The notes below the pieces were generated by a model. It was given only the letters and a program-made list of their open reading frames with translations, searched no databases and was not told where the DNA came from. A stretch of 6,675 nucleotides of DNA from assembly GCA_050697555.1 (NCBI GenBank), contig JBOHAD010000105.1, forward strand, positions 1 to 6,675, given 5' to 3'. The position numbers were made by a program, and so were the translations under genes. Of the stretch, positions 1 through 5,142 are shown one piece after another. This stretch comes from DASQWP01 sp050697555. GTDB taxonomy: Bacteria > Actinomycetota > Thermoleophilia > Gaiellales > Gaiellaceae. How positions within the stretch are numbered: the stretch's first letter is position 1; the number at the start of each line of letters is the position of its first letter.

Positions 1-774
1 GGAGGACTCTCCCTTCCATCCCGCCTGCGACGACGGCGACCTGGCCGGTGACGTGGCCGGAGAGCTCGTCCGAGGCCAGGATGACGACCTGACGCGCGAC
101 GTCCTCCGGCTGGGCGGCCTTTCGGAGGGCCATCGTCCGTGTGGCCCGTTCGAGCACACCGGGATCGTCGAGCGTGGAGCGGGTCATCGGCGAGATCGTC
201 CAGCCCGGGCAGACGGCGTTGACACGCGCGCGGGGGCGATCCGCACGACCTCGTTCTTGAGGCTGCGCAGAAGCCCGCCGACGATCGCCGACTTCGCGGC
301 CGCGTAGTCGGCGTGGCCCGCCTCGCCGAAGAGGCCCGCCGTCGAGCCCACGAGGACGAGGCTCCCGTGATCCTGGCCCGACCGCTCCACCTCCTGCAGG
401 AAGCCGCGCGCGGTCAGGAACGTCGCCGTGAGGTTGAGCCGAAGCGTCTGCTCCCAGCGCTCGAGCGGGAGCCTCCAGACCGGCACGTCTTCGGACGGCC
501 AGACGCCGGCGACGGCGGCGCAGGCGTCGAGCCCGCCGAGCGCCTCGCGCGCCTCGGCGAAGAGGCGGTCCGCCTCCTCCTCCCGCGTCAGGTCGGCCTG
601 GAGAAGACGCGCTCCGCCGAGCTCGGCACCCAGCGTCTCCGCGCGCTCGCGGCCGCGGTGCCAGTGGAGGGCGAGCCGGCAGCCCTCGGCCGCGAACTCG
701 CGGGCGCAGGCGGCCCCGATCCCGCCGGAGGCGCCGGTGACGAGCACCCGCTTTCCGTTCAGCCCGGTGTCCAT
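1..774 (-). CDS. SDR-family NAD(P)-dependent oxidoreductase, frameshifted, 3' end beyond window
   Basis: Short-chain dehydrogenase/reductase, likely a cytosolic NAD(P)(H)-dependent 3-oxoacyl-ACP-reductase-like enzyme; the substrate cannot be told from sequence. Starting at ATG 774, the cofactor-binding TGASGGIG lies at residues 13-20, LRLN at 111-114, the catalytic Ser at 144 and the YAAAK active site at Tyr157/Lys161. The NNAG motif is replaced by AVAG (87-90). The open frame stops at 184 after 196 residues. From about base 236 downward, however, the neighbouring frame continues the fold with VNAVCPGWTISPMTRSTLDD, the expected PG motif, and runs to GGMEGRVL at the window edge. Restoring one base in the run of five G/C at 232-236 rejoins the frames into about 257 residues, the normal family length. 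This is either a sequencing deletion or a recent pseudogene. There is no obvious Shine-Dalgarno. It is divergent from the membrane gene at 787. Confidence 0.88.
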
Positions 775-777
775 GAT

Positions 778-796
778 GTGGAAACCATGTTTTCAC
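778..796. promoter_or_regulatory. Inverted repeat across the divergent start region
   Basis: GTGGAAA (778-784) and TTTTCAC (790-796) form an inverted repeat around CCATG, with six of seven positions complementary and the seventh a G/T pair. It covers the ATG of the membrane gene (787-789) and lies immediately upstream of the SDR start (774). It is an AT-rich patch in GC-rich surroundings. A protein bound here could affect both genes, but no regulator gene adjoins and the match may be chance. Confidence 0.3.
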
Positions 797-1326
797 TTCG
801 CCGCCTCGGCCTGACCGGCGACCTGGAGCGCCCGGAGGTCCGCTCGGCCTGGATCGCCTGGGCCCGGCTGGCGGCCGTGCCCTTTGTCCTCCTCGAGGTG
901 GCGATCGAGAGCGGCAACTATCCGCCGCGCGACGAGGCCTACGCGTGGGCGCTCGCGTCGGCGTTCGCAACCGGCGCCCTGATCTTCGTCCGCCTCCGCG
1001 ACCGGGCCGCGCTCGGCCTCGCGTTCGACTGGGCGGTCGTCTCCTTGTGGGTGGCGCTCTACGCCTTCGAGCCGGGAACCCCGGTGCGGCAGCTCCTCCT
1101 CCTCCCGGTCGTCGAGGCGGCGCTTCGCTACGGCGTGCGCGGCGGCGCGCTCATGCCGCTCGCAGCGCTGCCCGCTCTCGGCTTCTTCGAGTGGCGCCAA
1201 GCCGTTCGCCTCGACCTCCACCCGTTCGATCCGGGCCACGTCGTCGGCCCGGCCGGAATCGGGCTCCTCGTCGGGCTCGTCGTCGGCGCGCTCGTGCGGC
1301 GGTTTGACGTGCGGGCAAGCGGGTAG
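787..1326 (+). CDS. Orphan polytopic membrane sensor-like domain protein
   Basis: A 179-residue integral membrane protein with about six hydrophobic segments: roughly residues 21-41, 52-69, 74-94, 100-117, 120-136 and 151-171. Short charged loops separate them, and the last helix is followed by arginines (RRFD). The motif FEPGTPVRQLLLLPVVEAAL at about 93-112 recalls the N-terminal membrane domain that in some actinobacterial proteins precedes GAF/histidine-kinase modules. That link is from memory of the family, not a search. Here the protein stops just after the last helix, with no kinase or output domain, so it would be a sensor domain standing alone, or a truncated one. ATG 787 was chosen because the frame upstream of about 775 lies antisense to the SDR gene; GTG 778 is an alternative. 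No clear ribosome-binding site is visible. The lipoprotein gene starts 9 bp downstream, suggesting co-transcription. Confidence 0.75.
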   Translation: MFSLRRLGLTGDLERPEVRSAWIAWARLAAVPFVLLEVAIESGNYPPRDEAYAWALASAFATGALIFVRLRDRAALGLAFDWAVVSLWVALYAFEPGTPVRQLLLLPVVEAALRYGVRGGALMPLAALPALGFFEWRQAVRLDLHPFDPGHVVGPAGIGLLVGLVVGALVRRFDVRASG

Positions 1327-1335
1327 CGGACGTAC

Positions 1336-1767
1336 ATGGCTCGTAGTGCGATCTGCCTGGCCGCTCTGGCGCTCGCGGCCTGCGGCGGCGGAGACTCCCG
1401 CGAGGAGTTCGAGGAGGACGTCCGCGGCGCGCAGCAGGAGCTCGAGACGCAATTCGAGGAGCTCGGCGAGGCGCGCTCGCAGGACGACCTCTCCGACGCG
1501 CTCGGGAACGCCGCCGACGCCCTGCGCGAGCGGGCCGAGGAACTCGCCGAGTCGGACGTTCCTGACGAAGCCGAGGAGGCGAGAGACCGGCTCGTCGAGA
1601 GCCTCCGATCCCTGGCCGACGATCTCGAGGAGAACGCGGACGCCGTCGGGGAAGGCAACCTGGGCGAGATCCTCGGAAATCTTCAGGACCTCGATCTCGA
1701 CGCGCTGCGCGAGGAGGCGATCGAGCGCCTGCGCGAAGAGGGCTTCGACGTCGAGGTGAGCTCCTAG
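1336..1767 (+). CDS. Small acidic coiled-coil lipoprotein
   Basis: A 143-residue predicted exported lipoprotein of unknown function. The N-terminus has a short signal peptide with Arg3, a hydrophobic stretch (about 5-15) and the lipobox LAAC ending in Cys16, followed by a GGGD linker, so lipid anchoring on the outer face of the membrane is expected. The remainder is strongly acidic and heptad-like, with many E/D/L/A/R runs (for example residues 21-40, 55-100 and 118-138), predicting long amphipathic or coiled-coil helices. There is no catalytic motif and no other cysteine in the mature part. It begins 9 bp after the membrane gene at 787-1326 and is probably its operon partner; a role in an envelope complex with that protein is conjecture. 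Only a weak purine-rich patch (GCGGA) precedes the ATG. A GC-rich hairpin follows the stop codon. Confidence 0.82.
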   Translation: MARSAICLAALALAACGGGDSREEFEEDVRGAQQELETQFEELGEARSQDDLSDALGNAADALRERAEELAESDVPDEAEEARDRLVESLRSLADDLEENADAVGEGNLGEILGNLQDLDLDALREEAIERLREEGFDVEVSS

Positions 1768-2228
1768 CCGCGCCGGCCGGCCGGGCGGTCGATTCCCCAC
1801 GCTCGAGCGCCCGCCGCACGGCCCGCACCTGACGCCTCCAGGCCAGGCGCATCAGTAAGTAGAGGGCGAGGAGCGGCAGGGTGGGCGCGATGGCGATCGA
1901 GACGCCGAGGACGACGCTCAGCGACTCGATGCTCTCGCGACTCGAGCGTCCCGAGAGCCGCGCGCTCGCGCCCGCGCGCTCGGTGCGCTCGCCCACGTCG
2001 CCGACGTCCTCGCCGACGAAGGGGACGTCGTCGAGGACCTGAAGCGCGCCTCCAGCCTCCTCCAGCGCGAGACCGGCCGCGATCACCGTCCGGCTCAGGT
2101 CGGTGAGGCCCTTCACCTCACGGGTCACCCAGAGCCCGAGCACGATCCACCGCCACCCCAGAGCAGGGCGATGAGATCGAGGAGGACGCGCGTCGACCGG
2201 CGGGGGTCCGCGGGAACACGAGGGCCAC
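1764..2228 (-). CDS. Two-helix membrane protein, apparently frameshifted at both ends
   Basis: The uninterrupted core runs from GTG 2143 downward: a membrane-proximal segment (LGLWVTREVKGLTDLSRTV), a soluble central part containing FVGEDVGDVGER and GRSSRESIESLSVVLG (about residues 42-80), and a second hydrophobic helix at about 76-98 (APTLPLLALYLLM) ending in arginines. This recalls a family of actinobacterial membrane proteins of unknown function, named from memory only. The first helix is missing from the open frame. Adding one base to CCCC 2156-2159 joins the core to LIALLWGWRW, and adding one to GGGGG 2202-2206 extends it to a start at GTG 2228 or 2219 (MFPRTPRRSTRVLLDLIALL). At the 3' end the open frame runs on antisense to the lipoprotein gene with R/P/S-rich shadow sequence. 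One more base in CCCC 1795-1798 would instead give a stop at 1764, sharing CTAG with the convergent gene. Both termini are therefore uncertain. Confidence 0.6.
1768..1788 (+). terminator. GC-rich hairpin after lipoprotein stop
   Basis: Directly after the stop codon of the lipoprotein gene, CCGC (1768-1771) pairs with GCGG (1785-1788) and, past one bulged G, CCGG (1773-1776) pairs with CCGG (1781-1784) around a CCGG loop. No T-run follows, so it could be a U-less actinobacterial terminator or just low-complexity CCGG sequence. It lies between convergent genes, which favours a termination role. Confidence 0.35.
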
Positions 2229-2256
2229 GGGGGTTGTCTTACCCGCGACGAATCGG

Positions 2257-2276
2257 GCGGAACACTCGTGTCCCGC
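2257..2276. promoter_or_regulatory. 20-bp near-perfect dyad (operator-like or hairpin)
   Basis: GCGGAACAC (2257-2265) and GTGTCCCGC (2268-2276) are inverted copies with eight of nine pairs matching around a two-base TC centre. The dyad sits in the 80-bp gap between the 37-residue membrane protein gene (stop 2309) and the proposed start of the two-helix protein (2228), all on the minus strand. The tight centre suits a dimeric repressor site better than a transcription terminator, and no T-run follows on the minus strand. No bound regulator can be named. Confidence 0.4.
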
Positions 2277-2308
2277 GGACCGCCGCGCCGCTCCCCTCTC
2301 GGGAAGAT

Positions 2309-2422
2309 CTACATGCGGCGCCACTCGGGCCAGCGGCCGCGCTCGTCGAGGCGGGAGTCCACCCCGAAGAGGAGCGCGAGCGGCCCGATCAGGAGAAGAA
2401 AGGCGATGACGACAAGCTCCAT
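2309..2422 (-). CDS. 37-residue single-helix membrane protein
   Basis: A very short gene running from ATG 2422 to a TAG at 2311-2309. The protein begins MELVVIAFLLLIGPLALLFG, a single hydrophobic helix over residues 3-20. It is followed by a charged, conserved-looking tail, VDSRLDERGRWPEWRRM, giving a small membrane protein with a basic and aromatic C-terminus. I recall short actinobacterial proteins with a similar helix-DSR-DERG layout but no assigned function. GGAGG lies only one base before the ATG, closer than optimal, so translation signals are ambiguous. It is divergent from the LysR gene with 59 bp between starts, so it may be a LysR target. The two-helix membrane protein follows on the same strand. 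A role as a small regulator or partner of a membrane complex is conjecture. Confidence 0.72.
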   Translation of the reverse strand: MELVVIAFLLLIGPLALLFGVDSRLDERGRWPEWRRM

Positions 2423-2439
2423 GCCTCCAGCATGCCGCC

Positions 2440-2470
2440 ACTTGTCCATTAGCACAAGTCGAGTTAGGAT
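2440..2470. promoter_or_regulatory. LysR-type divergent operator/promoter
   Basis: ACTTGT (2440-2445) and ACAAGT (2454-2459) form a perfect 6-bp inverted repeat with an 8-bp spacer, lying in a locally AT-rich stretch between divergent genes. T-N11-A spacings, as in LysR boxes, occur at 2442/2454 and 2445/2457. A sigma70-like promoter for the LysR gene overlaps: TTGTCC (2442-2447), 17 bp, TAGGAT (2465-2470), 11 bp before ATG 2482. On the other strand TTGTGC (2457-2452) with a weaker CATGCT 17 bp on (2434-2429) could serve the small membrane protein gene. LysR regulators typically autorepress from such divergent sites. Assignment of the site to this regulator is inferred from position. Confidence 0.55.
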
Positions 2471-2481
2471 TGATTTCCATC

Positions 2482-3429
2482 ATGGGAACTGATGGATGGC
2501 TGGGCGTCGAGCTGCGTCACCTCGCGGCGCTCCAGGCCGTCGCGGACGAGGGCTCGTTCGGCCGCGCGGCGGAGCGGCTCGGCTACACCCAGTCGGCCGT
2601 GAGCCAGCAGATCGCCGCGCTCGAGCGGCTCGTCGGCCACCGCCTCGTCGAGCGGCCCGGCGGCCCGCGGCCCGTGTCGCTCACGGAAGCGGGCGACCTC
2701 CTGCTCCGCCACGCCGCCGGGATCGTCGCCAGGCTCCAGGCCGCGCAGGCCGACCTCACGGCCTTCGCCGAGGGATCGGCCGGAACGCTTCGCGTCGGCA
2801 CGTACCAGAGCGTCGGCGCCCGCGTGCTTCCACGAGTCCTGCGCGATTTTCGGGAGTCGTGGCCGAAGGTGAAGATCCACCTGAGCGAGTCGGCCGACGA
2901 CGGCGGCCTCCTCGAGCTCGTCGAGCGTGGGGAGCTCGACCTCTGCTTCGTCATGCTGCCGGTGGAGCAGGGGCCGTTCGAGACCCTGGAGCTCATGCGC
3001 GACCCACACGTGCTCGTCCTGCCGGCTGACGCGCCGCTCGCCCGCCGGCGGCGGACGCCCACGCTGCGCGAGGTGGCCGAGCTGCCGCTGATCGGCTTCC
3101 GCCAGTGCCGGAGCCTCCACCAGGTGGAGACCCGCTTCCGCGACGCGGGGCTCGAGCCGCGAGTCGTCTTCCGCTCGGACGACAACGGCACGATCCAGGG
3201 ACTCGTCGCCGCGGGCATGGGAGCGGCGCTCGTCCCCCTCCTGAGCGTCGAGCCCGGGCAGGAGGGCGTCGCCGTCCTCGGGCTCGCCGACGTCCCGCCG
3301 CGCGTGATCGGCATCGCCTGGCACCGCGACCGCTACCGCTCGCCCGCGGCACGCGCCTTCGTCGAGCGGGCACAGGCGGTCTGTGCGCGCATCGAGGGCG
3401 AGCTCGTCGCCGCGGCAAACGCCGCCTGA
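2482..3429 (+). CDS. LysR-family transcriptional regulator
   Basis: A 315-residue LysR-type transcriptional regulator, the usual length for the family. The N-terminal winged helix-turn-helix spans about residues 9-68: LRHLAALQAVADEGSFGRAA leads into the recognition region YTQSAVSQQIAALERLVG (35-52) and the wing RPVSLTEAGDLLL (63-75). A linker helix (78-98) connects to a periplasmic-binding-protein-like effector domain, from GTLRVGTYQSVGARVLPRVL (101-120) to about residue 305, with hinge-type segments such as ELDLCFVMLP (151-160) and AAGMGAALVPLLS (243-255). The protein acts in the cytosol as a tetramer that senses a small molecule; the ligand cannot be told. ATG 2482 puts the domain at the normal distance from the N-terminus and has AGGA 12 bases upstream; TTG 2470 is less likely. 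Autoregulation through the dyad at 2440-2459 is probable. Confidence 0.93.
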   Translation: MGTDGWLGVELRHLAALQAVADEGSFGRAAERLGYTQSAVSQQIAALERLVGHRLVERPGGPRPVSLTEAGDLLLRHAAGIVARLQAAQADLTAFAEGSAGTLRVGTYQSVGARVLPRVLRDFRESWPKVKIHLSESADDGGLLELVERGELDLCFVMLPVEQGPFETLELMRDPHVLVLPADAPLARRRRTPTLREVAELPLIGFRQCRSLHQVETRFRDAGLEPRVVFRSDDNGTIQGLVAAGMGAALVPLLSVEPGQEGVAVLGLADVPPRVIGIAWHRDRYRSPAARAFVERAQAVCARIEGELVAAANAA

Positions 3430-3470
3430 CCGGGTTTCGGGACCTTTCCCCTCGCGCATCTAGTAGTCCC

Positions 3471-3794
3471 ATGGCCATTACGGTCGAACGCGTCCCTCAT
3501 CGGCAGGAGCGGGCGGAGCAGGTCCTCCGCTACGGGACGCGACTGGTCGCCGGCGCGGCCTACGGGGCGGCCGTCGCCGGCGCCGTCGTGCTCTTCGCGC
3601 CGCTGTTCAGGAGCGAGCCCGCGCGGACGGTGACGTTCACGCCGCCGGAGCCCGAGCTGACGACGGTCCGGCGGGGCGAGACACTCGACCTGGTAGCCGC
3701 GCGCAACGGGATCAGCGTGGCGCGGCTCCTCGCGCTCAACCCGGACGTGCAGCCGCTCGGCCTCGAGCCCCGGCAGAAGCTTCGCGTCGGTTAG
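3471..3794 (+). CDS. Membrane-anchored single-LysM protein
   Basis: A 107-residue protein. Residues 1-25 are charged and presumably cytoplasmic (RQERAEQVLRYGTR), residues about 26-46 form one transmembrane helix (AGAAYGAAVAGAVVLFAPLF), and residues about 52-63 are a Pro/Glu/Thr linker. The C-terminus is one LysM domain (64-107): TVRRGETLDLVAARNGIS, then LLALNPDV and GLEPRQKLRV, with the family's conserved GxTL, NG and NP positions. LysM binds N-acetylglucosamine-containing glycans, so the expected layout is an N-in, C-out protein touching peptidoglycan. No catalytic domain is attached. It starts 41 bp after the LysR gene with no Shine-Dalgarno visible before the ATG, so it may be leaderless or read from the LysR transcript. 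Its TAG overlaps the stop codon of the convergent anti-sigma-like gene by 4 bp (3791-3794). Confidence 0.85.
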   Translation: MAITVERVPHRQERAEQVLRYGTRLVAGAAYGAAVAGAVVLFAPLFRSEPARTVTFTPPEPELTTVRRGETLDLVAARNGISVARLLALNPDVQPLGLEPRQKLRVG

Positions 3795-4549
3795 TCGAGC
3801 GACGCGGCGATCTCGAGCGCCCGCTCGCGGGAAACCTCGCCCTCGAGCCGCACGAGGACGGACCCGTGCTCGACGACGAGCGTGTTGCCGGCGAGCCGGG
3901 CGGTGTCCTCGAGGATCTCGCCGTCGGGCCCGCGGAAGAGGAGCGCGTGCGGCCCTCCCTCGATCCAGAGGCCCGGGCGGCCCTCCACCGACGTCCGCTC
4001 GACGGTCACTCCCTGATCGACGAGCTTGCTCACGAATCCCGGGCTCGCCTCGCCGCTGAACTGCGTCACGAGCAGCCCGACGCCGGTGAAACGTGAGCGT
4101 GGCAGGCCGTCGCGGGGCTCGTACACGAGCGAGACCTTGCCGCCCGGGACGGCGTCCGAGACGTAGGCGGCGTCGGGAGGACCGAGAGCCGTCGGCACGA
4201 GCAGCAACGGGACCTTGACGAGCGGGTGCCCGTCCTCGATCGGCACCGGACGGCCGAGCTCGAGGGCGGTCGCCGCCGTCGCCGGCACGCGCGGGAGCGT
4301 CTCCACCCGCTCGACCGTCGCGCCCCGGAGCCCGAGCCAGTCGAGGATCGCCGACCTGGCCGGCGGCACCGCCATGACCGCTCCGACCAGAACCGCGACC
4401 GCCCCGACCGCGAGCGCGAGCGTCCGGCCCAGGTTGCGCCGGCGAGGAGCGCCGGCGAGGCGGCGCCGCACGGAGGCGGCGACCTCGGGCGTCTCCGGGA
4501 ACTCGATCTCCGCCCCGAGCCGGGTCAGCGCCTGCTCGAGCTCCGTCAT
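3791..4549 (-). CDS. Putative membrane-bound anti-sigma factor
   Basis: A 252-residue single-pass protein encoded directly downstream of an ECF sigma factor and overlapping it by the ATGA at 4549-4546. Residues 1-40 are a short cytoplasmic part (LEQALTRLGAEIEFPETPEV) ending in a basic patch (RRRNLGR), residues 42-62 are a transmembrane helix, and residues about 63-252 are an extracytoplasmic domain beginning PPARSAILDWLGLRG. The pairing and topology are those of a membrane anti-sigma factor that sequesters its sigma until an envelope signal arrives. The HxxxCxxC zinc motif of many ECF anti-sigmas is absent and the cytoplasmic part is short, so the assignment rests on context. The start is well supported by GGAGGT six bases before the ATG; the longer upstream frame is antisense-like shadow of the sigma gene. 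It converges on the LysM gene with overlapping stops. Confidence 0.75.
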   Translation of the reverse strand: MTELEQALTRLGAEIEFPETPEVAASVRRRLAGAPRRRNLGRTLALAVGAVAVLVGAVMAVPPARSAILDWLGLRGATVERVETLPRVPATAATALELGRPVPIEDGHPLVKVPLLLVPTALGPPDAAYVSDAVPGGKVSLVYEPRDGLPRSRFTGVGLLVTQFSGEASPGFVSKLVDQGVTVERTSVEGRPGLWIEGGPHALLFRGPDGEILEDTARLAGNTLVVEHGSVLVRLEGEVSRERALEIAASLD

Positions 4550-5103
4550 GCCCGCACCTCCATCCGCTCCCGGAGGCGCCCGAGCGCCCGCGAGAGACGG
4601 GACTTGACCGTGCCCCGGCGCCAGTCGAGCGCGGCCGCCGTCTCCTCTTCGGAGAGCCCGAGCAAGTACCGGCAGCCGATCACGAGCCTGTCCTCCTCGC
4701 GGAGCTCCTCGACGGCGCCGAGCAACTCCGCCCGTTGCTCGGACCCGAGCAAGGCCGTCTCGGGGGACGGGACCGCGCCCCCCGAGAGCGGATCCTCGGT
4801 CGCGCGCAGCGCGAGCCGCTCGCGCCGGCCGGCCGATCTGCGGGTGTTTCGAGCCTCGTTGGCCACGATGCGGAGCACCCAGGGCCGAAAGGGGGCATCC
4901 GGACGGAACCGCCCGAGCGCGTAGAACGCCTTCACGAATGCTTCCTGGACGGCGTCCTCGGCATCGGCCGCCGAGCGGGTGATCAGGTACGCGGTTCGGA
5001 ACGCGATCGTCTGATGCTCCTCGACCAGGGTCTGGTACACACGGGAGTCGCCGCTCTGCGCGAGCGCGACGAGCTCGGTCTCCGCCAGTGGCCGGTCCCC
5101 CAC
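4546..5103 (-). CDS. ECF-type RNA polymerase sigma factor
   Basis: A 185-residue extracytoplasmic-function sigma factor, of typical family length. Region 2 covers about residues 18-90: YQTLVEEHQTIAFRTAYLIT, the core-binding DAEDAVQEAFVKAF (47-60), and the promoter -10 reading segment FRPWVLRIVANEARNTRR (72-89). After a variable linker (90-122), region 4 (about 125-180) ends in the helix-turn-helix LSEEETAAALDWRRGTVKSR (150-169), which reads the -35. It directs RNA polymerase to a small stress or envelope regulon. GTG 5103 is the likely start: it lies 7 bp after a -10-like TATACC, no Shine-Dalgarno precedes it, and it fits the domain's position, so the mRNA may be leaderless. Its stop overlaps the ATG of the anti-sigma-like gene, implying coupled translation and balanced amounts. 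A GGAAC motif upstream raises the possibility of self-activation. Confidence 0.93.
   Translation of the reverse strand: MGDRPLAETELVALAQSGDSRVYQTLVEEHQTIAFRTAYLITRSAADAEDAVQEAFVKAFYALGRFRPDAPFRPWVLRIVANEARNTRRSAGRRERLALRATEDPLSGGAVPSPETALLGSEQRAELLGAVEELREEDRLVIGCRYLLGLSEEETAAALDWRRGTVKSRLSRALGRLRERMEVRA
4556..4561 (-). promoter_or_regulatory. Ribosome-binding site of anti-sigma-like gene
   Basis: GGAGGT on the minus strand, six bases before ATG 4549. It is the clearest Shine-Dalgarno in the window, lies inside the last codons of the sigma gene, and fixes the start of the second gene of the pair. Confidence 0.75.
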
Positions 5104-5110
5104 TGCACCC

Positions 5111-5140
5111 GGTATACACCGCCCGGGATGCGGAAGTTCC
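5111..5140 (-). promoter_or_regulatory. Candidate sigma-operon promoter with GGAAC element
   Basis: On the minus strand GGAACT (5140-5135) is followed after 18 bp by TATACC (5116-5111), and GTG 5103 comes 7 bases later, so transcription would start at or beside the start codon. GGAAC is the classic ECF -35 core, but no CGTC/CGTT-type -10 sits at 16-17 bp, so it may instead be an ordinary promoter. The -35 lies within an 11-bp dyad, CGGAA-G-TTCCG (5131-5141), which abuts the stop codon of the upstream dehydrogenase gene. Confidence 0.42.
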
Positions 5141-5142
5141 GG

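Noticed and set aside
313..786. Longer N-terminus for the membrane gene at 787
   Set aside because: This extension is antisense to the SDR coding region and is charged, arginine-rich shadow sequence. The hydrophobic domain begins after ATG 787.
1151..1763. C-terminal extension of the two-helix membrane protein
   Set aside because: The continuing frame is R/P/S-rich and lies opposite the lipoprotein and sensor genes, so it is probably not translated. The true end is left open.
793..1800. 335-residue minus-strand open frame
   Set aside because: It lies opposite the membrane sensor and lipoprotein genes. Its composition mirrors their codons and it has no fold or motif.
3439..3450. GGGA-CCTT-TCCC mini-hairpin after the LysR gene
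   Set aside because: Four pairs only, with no T-run. It is too weak to call a terminator.
2464..3459. 331-residue minus-strand open frame
   Set aside because: It is antisense to the LysR gene and low-complexity R/E/A-rich, a typical shadow frame in GC-rich DNA.
4550..5119. N-terminal extension of the anti-sigma-like protein (442 residues in total)
   Set aside because: It overlaps the ECF sigma gene in another frame and is R/G-rich. GGAGGT and the ATGA junction mark the real start at 4549.
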